Source: Mantis religiosa
Taxonomy: Eukaryota > Arthropoda > Insecta > Mantodea > Mantidae
Reading direction: 5' to 3'
Length of the DNA: 64,000 bases
Assembly (NCBI GenBank): GCA_030765055.1
Contig: CM060953.1
Span: 7,913,800 to 7,977,799, forward strand
Under the pieces are notes generated by a model that did no database searches, was not told the origin of the DNA, and saw only the letters and a program-made list of their open reading frames with translations. Below, one piece after another: positions 28,641 to 41,706 of the stretch. The position numbers were made by a program, and so were the translations under genes. Positions within the stretch are counted from its first letter, which is position 1, and each line of letters opens with the position of its first letter.

Positions 28641-28989
28641 ATGTGTTTCAAATGCGATGAGGTTTGTCCTTGAGCGCTACTAGGTGAAGAATCAATCGGA
28701 GTCCTGCGCTGTTGTCGTATTGCCTTCACCCCTAAGTGGTGTGTGAGGAGCGCCAATCTAATCAATTTCTAAAAAATACTATTCGCGCTAAGACAAAATT
28801 TTGTCAATACTGATCCATGTGGAAGGTAGAGAGTAATGTATCTAACACAACCATAAAACCACATATTTTTAGTTCAAATAGTTTTTCTAATACAAATAAA
28901 TACACCACTATTACCTATATTATAACAATAAATCGCGACGTAAGCACTGAATGAATATCATTGTTGGTTGGCATGTATGCATGTATGTA
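28641..28989. other. unassigned DNA
   Basis: There is nothing recognisable except a GTATGTAT-type simple stretch just before the next mariner, which provided its TA target. Confidence 0.5.
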
Positions 28990-28991
28990 TA

Positions 28992-29727
28992 CGAGGGCCG
29001 TTCAGAAAGTAACCTCCGGTTGATTGCAAAAAATTCACCAAGTTAAATAAAAATATTTTAATATATACATCTTACAACTACATGTTTGCACTATTTTTCT
29101 ACATAGTCTCCATAACGATTGAGGCACTTATCGTATCTGCTCACAAGCTTTGAAATTCCTTCTGCATAAAAATCACCCGCTTGTGCCTGGAGCCAGCCTG
29201 TCACTATCTCGTGCCAATCTTGCTGTCACTATCTCGTACAAGAAATTCTTAGAAATCTGTGAAAAATCAGTAGACAACTCCGACATTGTGAAACGTCGGT
29301 TTTCACGAACTTTTGCATCAACTGTCTGAACGAGTTCGTCCGTCACCAATGATGGTCTACCACTCCTCTCTTCATCATGAACGTTTTCTCGTCCACTTTT
29401 AAATAAACGTACCCATTCACGGACCTCTCCTTCACTCATAACTCTTGGTCCGTACACGGCACAAAGCTCACGATGAATAGCTGCTGCAGAATATCCTTTG
29501 GCTGTAAAAAACCTTATAACAGCACGCGCTTCACATTTGGCGGGGTTTTCTATTGCAGCACACATTTCAAACGGCCACAAACACTAAACTAGCGCAGATA
29601 CAACGTTCACTCGACCACGGCTTGATGCCGACTGACCTGCTGAGTGCGTGAATGCACAGATGGCGTCGCTACTCCCCCCACTACCCGCACTGTGACCGAT
29701 CGGAGGTTACTTTCTGAACGGCCCTCG
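28992..29727 (-). mobile_element. 736-bp internally deleted mariner with perfect ends
   Basis: Inverted repeats CGAGGGCCGTTCAGAAAGTA and its inverse end exactly at TA duplications (28990-28991 and 29728-29729). The minus-strand frame 29580-29173 keeps the whole DNA-binding region: ENPAKCEARAVIRFFTAKG (first HTH), RVMSEGEVREWVRLFKSGR (second HTH) and a GRPS linker. It then breaks off after SKNFLYEIVT. The catalytic domain is missing, and the C-terminus (FYAEGISKLVSRYDKCL, NRYGDYVEK) resumes in another frame. A 15-bp duplicate, CTGTCACTATCTCGT, at 29198-29212 and 29223-29237 marks the deletion junction. It is a non-autonomous derivative that could bind ends but not cut. Confidence 0.93.
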
Positions 29728-29729
29728 TA

Positions 29730-30110
29730 TTTACAATTACTCAGAACTGAAACGTAAATGTTGGACATGAGGTGATAAAAGAATTAATTTGAATAAGCCA
29801 ATTCGAGCGAGAGGATACAAATTTCCTGCTGTCCTGGCAGAACGTGTCTGGTCACATCTTTGTTTATGAAGTTTCGTAATTTCTATTTACTCTACAGGAT
29901 TCAAAGTGGTTCGTGTGTATGTATGTACATATACCTTTAATTACTCAGATTTGAAATTTAAACTACTGACATGAGAAGATGTTAAATTCGAGAAAGAGCA
30001 AACACTTCATTTCCTGTTAGCCTGTGGAATGCTGTATGCTCTTGTTTATGAATGAATGCTGGATATGAAGTGTTTATTTACTCTGGAGAGTTCAGATCAA
30101 TATCATTCAT
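29730..30110. repeat. diverged direct duplication of about 195 bp split by the mariner
   Basis: AATTACTCAGAACTGAAA (29735) and AATTACTCAGATTTGAAA (29939) each begin a block with GACATGAG, CGAGAAAGAG-like and CTTGTTTATGAA strings. Each is preceded by a GTATGTAT stretch. The first copy's GTATGTAT stretch lies on the far side of the 28992-29727 mariner. Confidence 0.6.
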
Positions 30111-31261
30111 TTGTTCTTTACACAACAGTAGAGTAAGAGTTAAATAGTGCAATGGCCTTTTGTGGTGAAATTAGTGGCGAGTCAAACAGGCAGCTATTGC
30201 GAAGTCACGCTAGACGTATTATGTTTAAGGTGTACAGGTTCTTAAAAAAAATCGGAAACAGAAACTAAAAGAGTACTTCTGTTTAAAAACACAGAAAAAG
30301 TGTATCAGATGGCTCAACTTGCAATTGAAATGGGACACGAGGTAGTACACGAGGTAGTAGATCTCCTGCACAATTTTGAAACAGTGACTTAGCAACTTCT
30401 GCATCTGACCGCTTCAATTGCTCTCTGCGTACCGCCCAACTTATTTGATCATTGTCCAAGTTCCACAGCCTTGTCCATAACTATCGTCAAGTGCAGGACA
30501 TCTTTTTCTCTTCCGCTTTTTAAAATAAATGTCCTTTTCCTGAACACATCGCTCGCCACGCTTTCCCCTTTGCCCCCAAAAGTGTTGGAGAAGATGCAGA
30601 ACGGATGACTGCAATCATAATGTCACCCTTACAGTGCGTTTTACTTAATGACAAATTAGCCCCGCTCTGAAATTAGTTGAAAAAGGGAGGAAGTAGGAGA
30701 TTCAAATCTTGCAATCTCAACCCTCTTCAATACGTACACCCGAGCAATGATGCACTTTACACCCCCTCCCCAACCCTACTCTCATCATTCATTCGATTCA
30801 CACCCCAGCACGACCCCCTTTTGAATTTCACACGTCTTCGTTCGCTCTCAGATTTTGCCTCCAAATCCAAACAAAAGGTGAATACGGCCTGCGAGGGGCG
30901 TTCGTTTCCCCCCTTCATTTCTGCCTTATTTTCCTTTTTTCACTTCTGTTTTAACAGCTTTCTTCGTGTCTCCCCTAAGAAACTAACTTTAATTCATTTT
31001 TTAAGCCTTGAAAGGCTCTTCCACCATCACAGCATCAAGAATGTAATACTCCTACAGTCTGATTTTTAAATTCACAATAAACGAGAAGATATGGCAGCGA
31101 CTCAATATATTTGTGACCCTGCAGTCTGAATTTGAGCAGAGGAAACTAAAAAACATTCTCATCCATACAGAAGATACTAACTATTAAGATAAAAAATCGT
31201 GTCAAGAAATGATAAAGATATAAAAATGACGTCTTAGAAGCCATGACCATCTCTAATCATA
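30111..31261. other. unassigned DNA with a 130-codon open frame
   Basis: The frame 30677-31069 is the longest in this stretch that is not repeat-derived. It has no recognisable domain, and its later part is rich in F, S and L as expected from pyrimidine-rich sequence. I treat it as chance. Confidence 0.4.
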
Positions 31262-32452
31262 TAAAAACACTTATTGCTCTATCTACTTCAAGATAAACAT
31301 TATCTTATTGTAGTTACAAGGGAATACAGTAGACTTTAAGTGATAGTCAAATGTTGTGGTCGTTATGTGATGTATACATGACTTTCTCTACTCTTGTACA
31401 AACACTTATTGCTCTATCTACTTCGAGATAAACATTATCGTATTGTAGTTACAAGGGAATACAGTAGAGTTTAAGTGACAGTCAAATGTTTTGGTCGTTA
31501 TGTGATGTATACATGACTTTCTCTACTCTTGTACAAACACTTATTGCTCTATCTACTTCAAGATAAACATTATCTTATTGTAGTTACAAGGGAATACAGT
31601 AGACTTTAAGTGATAGTCAAATGTTTTGGTCGTTATCTGATGTATACATGACTTTCTCTACTCTTGTACAAACACTTATTGCTCTATCTACTTCAAGATA
31701 AACATTATCTTATTGTAATTACAAGGGAATACAGTAGACTTTAAGTGATAGTCAAATGTTTTGGTCGTTATGTGATGTATACATGACTTTCTCTACTCTT
31801 GTACAAACACTTATTGCTCTATCTACTTCAAGATAAACATTATCTTATTGTAGTTACAAGGGAATACAGTAGACTTTAAGAGATAGTCAAATGTGTTGGT
31901 CGTTATGTGATGTATACATGACTTTCTCTACTCTTGTACAAACACTTATTGCTCTATCTACTTCAAGATAAACATTATCTTATTGTAATTACAAGGGAAT
32001 ACAGAAGACTTTAAGTGATAGTCAAATGTTTTGGTCGTTATGTGATGTATACATGACTTTCTCTACTCTTGTACAAACACTTATTGCTCTATCTACTTCG
32101 AGATAAACATTATCTTATTGTAGTTACAAGGGAATACAGTAGAGTTTAAGTGACAGTCAAATGTGTTGGTCGTTATGTGATGTATACATGACTTTCTCTA
32201 CTCTTGTACAAACACTTATTGCTCTATCTACTTCAAGATAAACATTATCTAATTGTAGTTACAAGGGAATACAGTAGACTTTAAGTGATAGTCAAATGTT
32301 TTGGTCGTTATGTGATGTATACACGACTTTCTCTACTCTTGTACAAACACTTATTGCTCTATCTACTTCAAGATAAACATTATCTAATTGTAGTTACAAG
32401 GGAATACAGCAGACTTTAAGTGACAGTCAAATGTTTTGGTCGTTATGTGATA
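31262..32452 (+). repeat. 135-bp satellite, about 9-copy array
   Basis: ACTTTCTCTACTCTTGTACA starts at 31381, 31516, 31651 and 31786 and continues at 135-bp spacing to about 32335. Units are near-identical, with a few shared variants (TTCGAGATAA versus TTCAAGATAA). The same unit is seen at 13690-14236. The right edge passes into GGAAAATTCAGACAAATA, which also follows the lone copy near 57570. Confidence 0.95.
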
Positions 32453-33778
<1,326 letters not shown>

Positions 33779-33820
33779 TGTAGTAGTAGTTTTAGTAGTA
33801 GTTGTTTTTTTAGTAGTATT

Positions 33821-34169
33821 TACAAGAGAGTTCCACTTTATTACTACTTTGCTACTATGGAAGGGAGAGATATTGTGGTGGCGGGAGGGAGCTCCAGCAA
33901 TCTGTTTAGGAAGTAGCCGACTCAAAAGTCTCCAGTCTTCTTACGTCTACAAAGAGTATCAAGAAATCAGAGCTCGTCAACTCCTGGAGTTAACGTTTTA
34001 CAGCGAAGCAATAATAAATGATTTGTACATTCGTGCGTGACCCACCGAATTACTCTTAGTTATTTAGCTGAAAGATTACTAACATACTTATCCATTTTTA
34101 TTTTTATTAGAGGCCAGAACTTGCCTCTAAGATATCAGAACGAACCACTCGACTCTCGCCAAAACGACC
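33821..34169. other. unassigned DNA
   Basis: There is no recognisable gene or repeat. Confidence 0.5.
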
Positions 34170-34240
34170 GCAAAATAAGATTTGTGGTGGACAACACACC
34201 TCTAGGGCGGGTTTTCTCCGGGATCGCCGGTTTCAATCAT
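34170..34240 (+). repeat. dispersed repeat D, short copy
   Basis: TTTGTGGTGGACAACAC then GGGCGGGTTTTCTCCGGGA and CCGGTTTC match the inverted copy at 37380-37470. It is probably a fragment of a SINE-like repeat. Confidence 0.7.
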
Positions 34241-34849
34241 GGCAGTGAAAAATTTTCATCACTCTGGTATAAAAACTACCGGGTGGTAATTAAAACTTTA
34301 CGACATCCCCTCGTAGATGGAAAAATAAAGATATTTTAGGAATATTTTGTATGGGAGTGAGTAATCTTAGTACATCTCACATCTTATTACTATGAATGCG
34401 TGTACTTTCTTATAATGCTGGCACAGGTTTCAATAAATCGCTGATAAATTAATTTTATTTACAGTAAATGCTCAAAACTCGCACATACGGGTTTGGAATG
34501 CGTTACAGGACCTATTGAGAAGGTACATAGATAAGGATTTCTAGGTTCTAATAAGTATCTTTCTGTACTTATTGCTAGGCCTTGTCCTAGCGTTGTCCTT
34601 GTCCTAGGCCTTGTCCTACTCGCCTTGTCCTAGCGTTGCCTGTATGATTATTATCTGTAGTATTGTCACTGATGAATTCCCAAGTGACAGAGTCGCAAGG
34701 GAATTTATCTAAGGAAGTGGACAATCACGAGTTGCATTTGTTCAGACTATAACACGAATGAAGGAGAATAGACTAGATTATGTTGTTGTTATAATTACTT
34801 CAGTATTCATATATAGAAATATGAGTTTGCATAGATGATGATGATGGAT
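34241..34849. other. unassigned DNA with a short CTTGTCCTAG repeat
   Basis: CTTGTCCTAG-like strings recur four times at about 34577-34637, alternating with GCGTTG. Nothing else is recognisable. Confidence 0.5.
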
Positions 34850-36393
34850 ATAGGGGCGCTCAACTACACCGGTTATCAGCGCCCTTTTAAAAAATACTCA
34901 TGGCAAAAGCCAGATATAAAAAGTTTCTAAAAACTATCCTAATGTAAATAAGCCTATTAAAACTACATGTACATAGAAAGGGGGAAAAATCAAAACCTAC
35001 TAAAAGTTATGTTCGCTATATCCTAAAGTGTAAACGAGAAAAGAACCTAAAAACCTTCTCCACTACTGTGTTATCGTCGGCTAGCATATCTGCAAAGCTG
35101 ACCGGCAGCTGCAGAGACGTCCTAAGGTTTGCTAGGTGAAAACACTCTAGCAGCACGTGTCGCACAGATAACGCTTCGTTGCAAAACGTACACAGTGGAG
35201 AAGGCTCCTTTTTAAAAAGAAAACTATGAGTAAAAAAGCAGTGCCCAATGCGCAACCGAGCCAAATTCACCTCCTCACGACGAGATGACCGACAGGAGGT
35301 AACCCAAGGAATCGGAAGTTCCTTGACAGATCTAAGTTTATTATTGCAGAGAGCGGACCACTCTTCCTGCCAGCAGGTTTGCACAGCTCTCCGCAATAGG
35401 GCCCTAAAATCTTCCGATGTCACACATGGTACTCGAACCCTGGGCTTCATGGTAGCCGTCTTGGCAGCCGAATCCGCCATTTCATTCCCCCGCAAGCCTA
35501 CGTGACCAGGGATCCATGCACACACTACGTTAACGCCAGAAGCGTGTAAAACGTGGAGGGCATCCTGTATACGCTGCATAATAAGGTGGTCGTTGTACAG
35601 CTGCCGTAGGCTTTGAAGTGCACTGAGGGAATCACTCAGAACTAAGCAGTTCCCCAACTTTCGTCGACGTACGTGTAAAACGGCCCGGTATATTGCATAA
35701 AGCTCTGCAGTAAAAATGGAAGTGCTAGTGTGGAATCCGAATGTATACGGTTCGGTTCCACACACGTAAGCACAACCAACACCATTTGAGTTCTTGGATC
35801 AATCAGTATAAATTACAAAATGGTCCTCATATCGCAATAAAAATTCTAAAAAAACATGTGCGGATACTAGACATAAACATGTTAGATTTATCATATTGGG
35901 TCATGCCCAGATCAACGTGGGACGCTCTGCACAACCAAGGAGGGTATGTCCTCTCCCCCCTAGGATACATCTTGGGCATTTCAGTATCAAGATGTCTAAG
36001 GAGCTCCCGGAAACGAAAACCAGGTGGCTTTGGTTTAATAGAAGTGTTCCTGTAACGCACGTCCATGAAGGTATTAAAGAACGGCGTAAACGATGGATGT
36101 GTGGGCATGCAATTAAGTCCACAGCCATAATTTGCTAATAACATGTTGCGCCTGTACTGCAGAGGAGGTTCTGCAGACTCAGCATACAGGCTTATAACTC
36201 GGCTCGTTGGAAATGCCCCAACTGCGATACGTATGCCACAATTATGGACTGTGTCCAATCTCTTCAGCACAGATGGTCGTGCTGAGCCATAAACGATACT
36301 ACCATAATCTAATTTGGAATACACACGATTGTTCACTGCAAATGGATTCTGACGAATTGAGAAAATATAGTCGGCTTTGACTACAAGAGACAT
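34850..36393 (-). mobile_element. 5'-truncated non-LTR retrotransposon, reverse transcriptase end plus RNase H
   Basis: The minus-strand frame 36393-35827 has the end of the reverse transcriptase (YSKLDYGSIVYGSARPSV, then FPTSRVISLYAESAEPPL). After one frameshift near 35860, HFVIYTD-stop-SKNSNGVGCAY gives an RNase H start whose TDGS glycine codon became TGA. The frame 35765-35016 holds FTAELYAI, LSDSLSAL, WIPGHVGLRGNEMADSAAK and a finger CTFCNEALSVRHVLLEC, ending FFSRLHFRI. Only one frameshift and one stop are visible, so decay is modest. The 3' UTR ends in a perfect 7-bp stem (34854-34860 with 34878-34884) followed by a TCA-type tail. It is the same broad type as the LINE at 25850 but a different family. 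Confidence 0.9.
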
Positions 36394-37261
36394 CTATCAG
36401 AAGCAGTAGAACTTATACTTTATTACTCTACGTAGTATAGACACAAATCTTTCAGCCATTTTGACATTTGATAGTCGCGTTAACAGTCGACGATCCGTGA
36501 GATGTATAATACTTTGACTTTAACACAATCAATATAGAACGACGTCATATGAGGGAAATAGTCTGTGTAAGTCGGGTTGCTCGGCCCACACACACCATGC
36601 TACAGATTATTTCCACTTGTGTCTGATAAAACAGGTATAAGAGATAAATTCGTAATTATGTTTTGTGTGTTGTGAAATTGTGACACAAAAATTCGCGAAA
36701 GAATTCACCAACCCAAACTACACGCTAAGCATTCCATTGTTTTCAATTTCTAAAAAATTAGCTATAATGATTTGAATTAAAATATTATGTATTTAAAATC
36801 TTTACATGAAAAACTAAATGCATTCTCTGAGAATAGCCCTTTATTCCAGCAAATTTCAATCTCATGAGAGATCTACTATACAAAAGAAAATATAGATTTG
36901 TTTAAATCGTACAATTGATATCAACTACTTCTCAGATATTCCTTCTTATGGTTTGAATTTTGAAATGGTTATAACTTTCTCAAATGGGAAGTGGCTATTC
37001 GATCTTTTCTCCTGGTCATCTAAAGAGGACAAAGTGTCAAAGGCATCACATAGCGAGCACCTCGTAAAACATTTGGGTATCACTTAAATGAATTCTACAG
37101 TTTCCAATCTATCTACAAGCAAAATTTGTGACAAAGCAAATTTTTAATGAATTTAGTCCGATTAACATAAAATGGAGGAAACAATGAATTTTAGTAAGAA
37201 TATATTTTATTATCCATTTATTTATATATTTTTATGAACATAAAAGACCTAAACCTAATTA
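36394..37261. other. mostly unassigned DNA with a 135-bp-family relic
   Basis: Read on the minus strand, 36960-37050 matches the single-copy flank at 14260-14345 (CTCTTT.GATG.CCA, AGAT, CCCATTTGAGAAAG). The rest is unassigned. Confidence 0.5.
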
Positions 37262-37470
37262 GAATGCTCGTCATAAATGTGTAAAAAAAATGAAATGTGT
37301 AGTGTTTAACGCCCGCATTTACTACATACGGCACCACAGGCGGTGACACTGATGATACATGAGATGAAGATCGAGCACCGGTGGAATGAGATGGCGGGGG
37401 AAACCGGAGGTCCCGGAGAAAACCCGCCCCAGTGCCGTGTTGTCCATCACAAATTTCATAAATGTGTGGA
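37262..37470 (-). repeat. dispersed repeat D, long copy, possible SINE
   Basis: The minus strand runs from TTTGTGATGGACAACACGG through GGGGCGGGTTTTCTCCGGGA, CTCCGGTTTCCCCCGCC and TATCATCAGTGTCACCGC to GCGGGCGTTAAACACTACAC and a T-rich end. Its last bases resemble the 3' end of the LINE at 27272-27292 (GGGCCCTAAAACACTACAC). This would fit a SINE that borrowed a LINE tail. No tRNA-like head is visible. Confidence 0.6.
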
Positions 37471-37568
37471 TACATAGAGTAGTAACATAGACAAACGTTA
37501 AAAAGAAAAACAAAAAAGGTTTAAATGAACAGAAAAGAATCTAGAAAAAAATTAAATAGAAACAATTA

Positions 37569-38443
37569 CGAGAGCTGTTCAATAAAGAATGATCATAATT
37601 TTTACGGCTATAATTTTTCGCACTAAAATTCAATCTTATTATATTCTGTTAGCTTAATGTGAAACAAACACGCCGTAGTAGTTTCATTGTTGGTACTCCT
37701 GGTTCCCGCCTGTGAGAACCAGGCAAGTTCAGACATGTTCAGTATCGTCTACCGCTGTAATGGAGGTAACATGCGAGGAACAATATGCGGCGTTGAAATT
37801 CTGCTTTCGTCTCAACGAATCTTCAGTTGAGGTCTATACAATGTTACAGAAGGCCTGTGGAGAGTCTGTTCTTCCCTACAGCACAGCTCGAAGGTGGTTT
37901 AAAATGTTTAAAGAGGGGAGACAGTCAGTTTCAAAGTAAGATGGACCCGGTGCTCCATTTACTGCTCTTACGGAAGAAAACATCAACACTGCTGCTGCCA
38001 CTGTGAGAGAGGATCGGCGAATTACCTTAAGATCACTGAAATACTGAACATTTCATTGGGTGCCACCCACACGTTGGTGACAGAAACATTACACATGAGA
38101 CGTGTTCGTGCGCGATGAGTTCCATGATGGCTGCATATTGCCAATGTTGTTGCTGAATATCTTGCAAAAATGAACGTGAAGTACATGCCTCACTCTTCCT
38201 ATAGTCCGGATTTAGCCCCATGTGACTTTTTTCTAATCCCTAACTTGAAGAAAAGTCTTCGTGGCAGGCATTATCCATCATCAGAAGCAGTGGTGAAGGC
38301 TGCGGAGGTGATTTTGTAGGATCTCTCAGAAATGGTTTCCAGCATGTCTTTGAAGACTGGCAGAAACGCTGGGACAAGTACATCGCATTCAGGGGGGTAC
38401 ATTGCTAAAAAAAATGTGATCATCCTATATTGAACAGCCCTCG
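37569..38443 (+). mobile_element. 875-bp internally deleted mariner, same family as 45861-47151
   Basis: The ends CGAGAGCTGTTCAATAAAGA and inverted CGAGGGCTGTTCAATA have TA duplications at 37567-37568 and 38444-38445. From MEVTCEEQYAALKFCFRLN at 37760 it has the first HTH, YSTARRWFKMFKEGRQS (second HTH) and, after a stop at 37937, TEENINTAA and TLVTETLHMRRVRAR. A deletion then joins directly to HIANVVAEYLAK-like sequence and SYSPDLAPCDFFLIPNLKK (third catalytic region). The first and second aspartate regions are lost. Compared with the 1291-bp sister at 45861 it lacks roughly 400 bp. Confidence 0.93.
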
Positions 38444-38445
38444 TA

Positions 38446-39712
38446 TTTAAAGAAAAATAGGAAAAATGGTGGCATTAGTATTGTACCATTGTTTCTAATT
38501 GATAACTTAGTAATTATACTGTGATACGAAAAAATGTTAACAATTACGGCAGTTTTCAATTGAGTTTGAGAAAGTTGAAAATACTCACATCGAAATAATC
38601 AAGTTTGTTATATAAGTAGATGATTCTATGCAACAGTGAATTTTTGTGAATTTCTGTATTTGCTCTGGATGTGAAGAAAGGCCTCTTGAATTTGGTTATG
38701 TAACTGGGTACTATTAAATGTAATATTAATATCATCAATACTCAAATGTAATACTTCATACAGAAATATTAATGCCGCAATGTTTCTTTTGAAATTTAGA
38801 GCTTTAAATTCCAATTTCTTAAAAGCGTTCTAGACTGTATGTATTGTTGTAGTGAAGAACGGGTAGTATGCATTTAACACATAATTCTTTTTGTTAGCTA
38901 TGTTTATGTAAATATTTGTGGTGATGTGCCGCGGTGTGAATCCGCCACTGAAAGAGCGCAAGCCGGTAACCGGATTCCGTATCGATCTTGCCTCCTGCGT
39001 GAAGTCGACTCTTTTGTACAGAAGTACTCCGCACTGCATTTGTTGAAGTAGAACACTTCCTCTTGCGGCAGCCAGCCCAACTAAACAAATATAAATACAT
39101 AGTTCTAAATAGCGACAATGCAGTGCCAAAGAGAATGTCGCCACGGCCCGGAACTTCTGTATTACTGACCGGAAATGCATATCTAACAAAAGCTAATAGG
39201 TGCAATGACTGGCTTTTGTGATAGTCAAACTTAGTCGCTATTTCATGGCTTTGATAAATAATCTATTCTTTTTCTATGGCGTGCAGGAAAAAAGCGAATA
39301 ACGATTTGATCATTTGACGAAATTTTATGTATTTTTAAATTCAAGGCAACAATTAGAAATATTTCAGAAAAAGTACTAAATTGTACAAGATATACATTTG
39401 TTGTGCAGTAATATTTTGTCTATCTCTTACAGTTTACCAGTTATACAAGGGTGGTCTTGGAGAAAAAGGGGTTCGACACATGATTTTCAAGAAATTCCAC
39501 CACTCCGAACTACCCTTTAATGGATTTTTTTTTTTTTTTTAAATCTGTCGATATTCGTAATATGGGATCTAAAAAATTTCATTGATATCCATATACTTAA
39601 AATATATCTTTCCTAAAAGCTGGAATCTCTGTGGAAGAAAACTTGTGGCCGATGTTTTGAAAGTTTATTTTGTTAGCCTCACTTTAGAAACCTTCTGAGA
39701 AAAAATCATGAA

Positions 39713-39716
<4 letters not shown>
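38446..39716. other. unassigned DNA
   Basis: A 119-codon minus-strand frame at 38830-39189 has no recognisable domain. A T-run lies at about 39527-39540. No gene is supported. Confidence 0.45.

Positions 39717-39760
<44 letters not shown>
39717..39760. repeat. (AT)n microsatellite
   Basis: About 22 AT dinucleotides. Confidence 0.97.
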
Positions 39761-39762
<2 letters not shown>

Positions 39763-40690
39763 CATTATAAAAATGTTAATGAATAGTTTCTTGATAGATG
39801 GTATTAACTTCATTGCCCTGTGTCAAAACAAACATATGAATTTTGATTTTTCAAAAGTATGTATTGCGTTTTCTACAAATCCCACTGTCCTTAAAATAAT
39901 TGAGTATCGCTTATTCCCTTATTCCCATTGCAATAATAAGGAAGGCTTCTGCACTATTGCACGGTTTTCAACCAAACTTGGTGTAGATAAACCTTTGATA
40001 TATTATTTCCAAAATAAGAATAATTATTACTTGGTTTTCATGGCTTCGGAAAATAACAAAGGAACATTCGGTTCATATGATGTTCATTTATTTCTCTGAC
40101 CTTGATTATGGAATAACAACACAGTCTTTTGGTTTGACTTTCTTGTGTTTTCTGGATAGTTTTGTGAATATTTCCTACTGTGAATAGACAAGATTATATT
40201 GATCTTTATTAAACTGATATTATTTCCTCGCACTGAAATTTTCTCTATAGATAGCGATGAGAAAGTGAAATTGGAAATCACTCAGCTGGAATAATGAGAA
40301 ATGGAGATTAGAAACTATAGTATTTCTTTCGATTACTATTTTCTTGGCATTTTTATTATATAGTATTTGTTGTCCCATTTGTGCCCTGAGATAAGGGCAG
40401 AAAAGGTGTCTTTAAGTGTCTTACATAATATTTTTTAAGAACCTCCAAAGAAACGCAAGCCTATGTGACAAGTGCAACGTAAGTCTTTAAGTGTAAGGTT
40501 AAATCATCAAGCCAGGGAAAACGTCAGGTATTTTAGCTAGTATTAGTCAAATCAAGTCTCATTTATGAGCTATGCTGTTCAGACACACACCTTTTTGGAA
40601 AAATACACTTTTTAGCTTCAGGAAATTTATGGTAAAATTGCATTATGGAATGTTTAATGCAATGCAATACTTCCTTTGCTTTACTAAACG
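39761..40690. other. unassigned DNA
   Basis: A 108-codon frame at 39773-40099 looks superficially protein-like but matches no family I know. I see no other support. Confidence 0.4.
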
Positions 40691-41488
40691 CGGACTGAAA
40701 AGTTCTCGGCCTGATAGTGAAAAACGATAATTCATGCTTTCAGAGTAATTTTATTTTTCAACATAATCTCCTCTAATATTAATACATGTCCAGCTGTGTT
40801 CCAATGCATAGTGTTCCTCTGGAAGTGCTACAAAGTACCCATTTACAGTTGCAATTGCTTCTTCATGGACAAAAAGCGCCTACCAGTGAGGAATTTATTC
40901 AGTTTTGGAGACAGTTGGAAGTCAGAAGGAGCCAAATCTAGAGAACAGGGTTGCAGCACTTTATAGTGCAGATCTCGCAATTTCCCTAATGTCGAAACAC
41001 TTTTGTGGTCAGGTGCATTGTCCTAATGGAAAACATTTTTTTCTTTTCTAACCCGGGTCTGTTTTCACGAATGTTTACATTCAGTTTGGTTAAAAGTTGA
41101 GAGTAGTTTTCTCCAGTAATGATTTTACCTTTTCCGAGATAATCAATGTCACGCACCTCTGATCGCAAGTCATGCACTTTTCCAATAATTTCCGTGTCGT
41201 TACAGCTTTTGGACGTCCTCCGCCCATTTCTTCACTGTAGAAACTGAAGGTGAAGTCACCATATAAATTTACAATGTGTAAATGAATTTCTATAAGTGCC
41301 AAACCTTCTTTTACAAAGAATCTTATCACAGCACTACACTCGAATTTCCTCATTTTCAAAGCAATGCTCACTTCCGCTGCTTCAAACAGCTAACTACAGT
41401 CAACTATTGTCTGGAATGACTTAACAGGTGTACCAACGTAAGGAAAAGAAATCATGCAAGTAGTGCCCCACTCTATCTTTTCAGACCA
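40691..41488 (-). mobile_element. internally deleted mariner element
   Basis: The left end GGACTGAAAAGTTCTCGGCC and an inverted GGTCTGAAAAGATAGAG at about 41471-41487 are the likely termini. Minus-strand frame 41371-41090 begins MSIALKMRKFECSAVIRFF (first HTH) and carries GGGRPKAVTT-like linker sequence. In another frame SLDLAPSDFQLSPKLNKFL (about 40920) supplies the third catalytic region, and the C-terminus reaches AENFSVR near the left end. The first aspartate region reads only as ITGENYSQLL and the second is deleted. No clean target duplication was seen. Confidence 0.75.
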
Positions 41489-41658
41489 ATGTCGTACAAA
41501 AGTAATTCAGAATGAAGAGGACTACAGCGAATATTCCCAGAAAATTCAACAGATACATTTTATTTATCATGAACATTTCTTAAATATATTGTAATTTATC
41601 CAAACTTGTTAGAGCCACTATTGAGAAAATAAGTTTCGGAAAATATTAATATAAAGTG

Positions 41659-41706
<48 letters not shown>

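Noticed and set aside
38830..39189. 119-codon minus-strand frame as a gene
   Set aside because: It overlaps another frame of similar length, has no recognisable motif and has no supporting context.
39773..40099. 108-codon frame as a small gene
   Set aside because: There is no domain, promoter or splice context, and a frame of this size is possible by chance in 64 kb.
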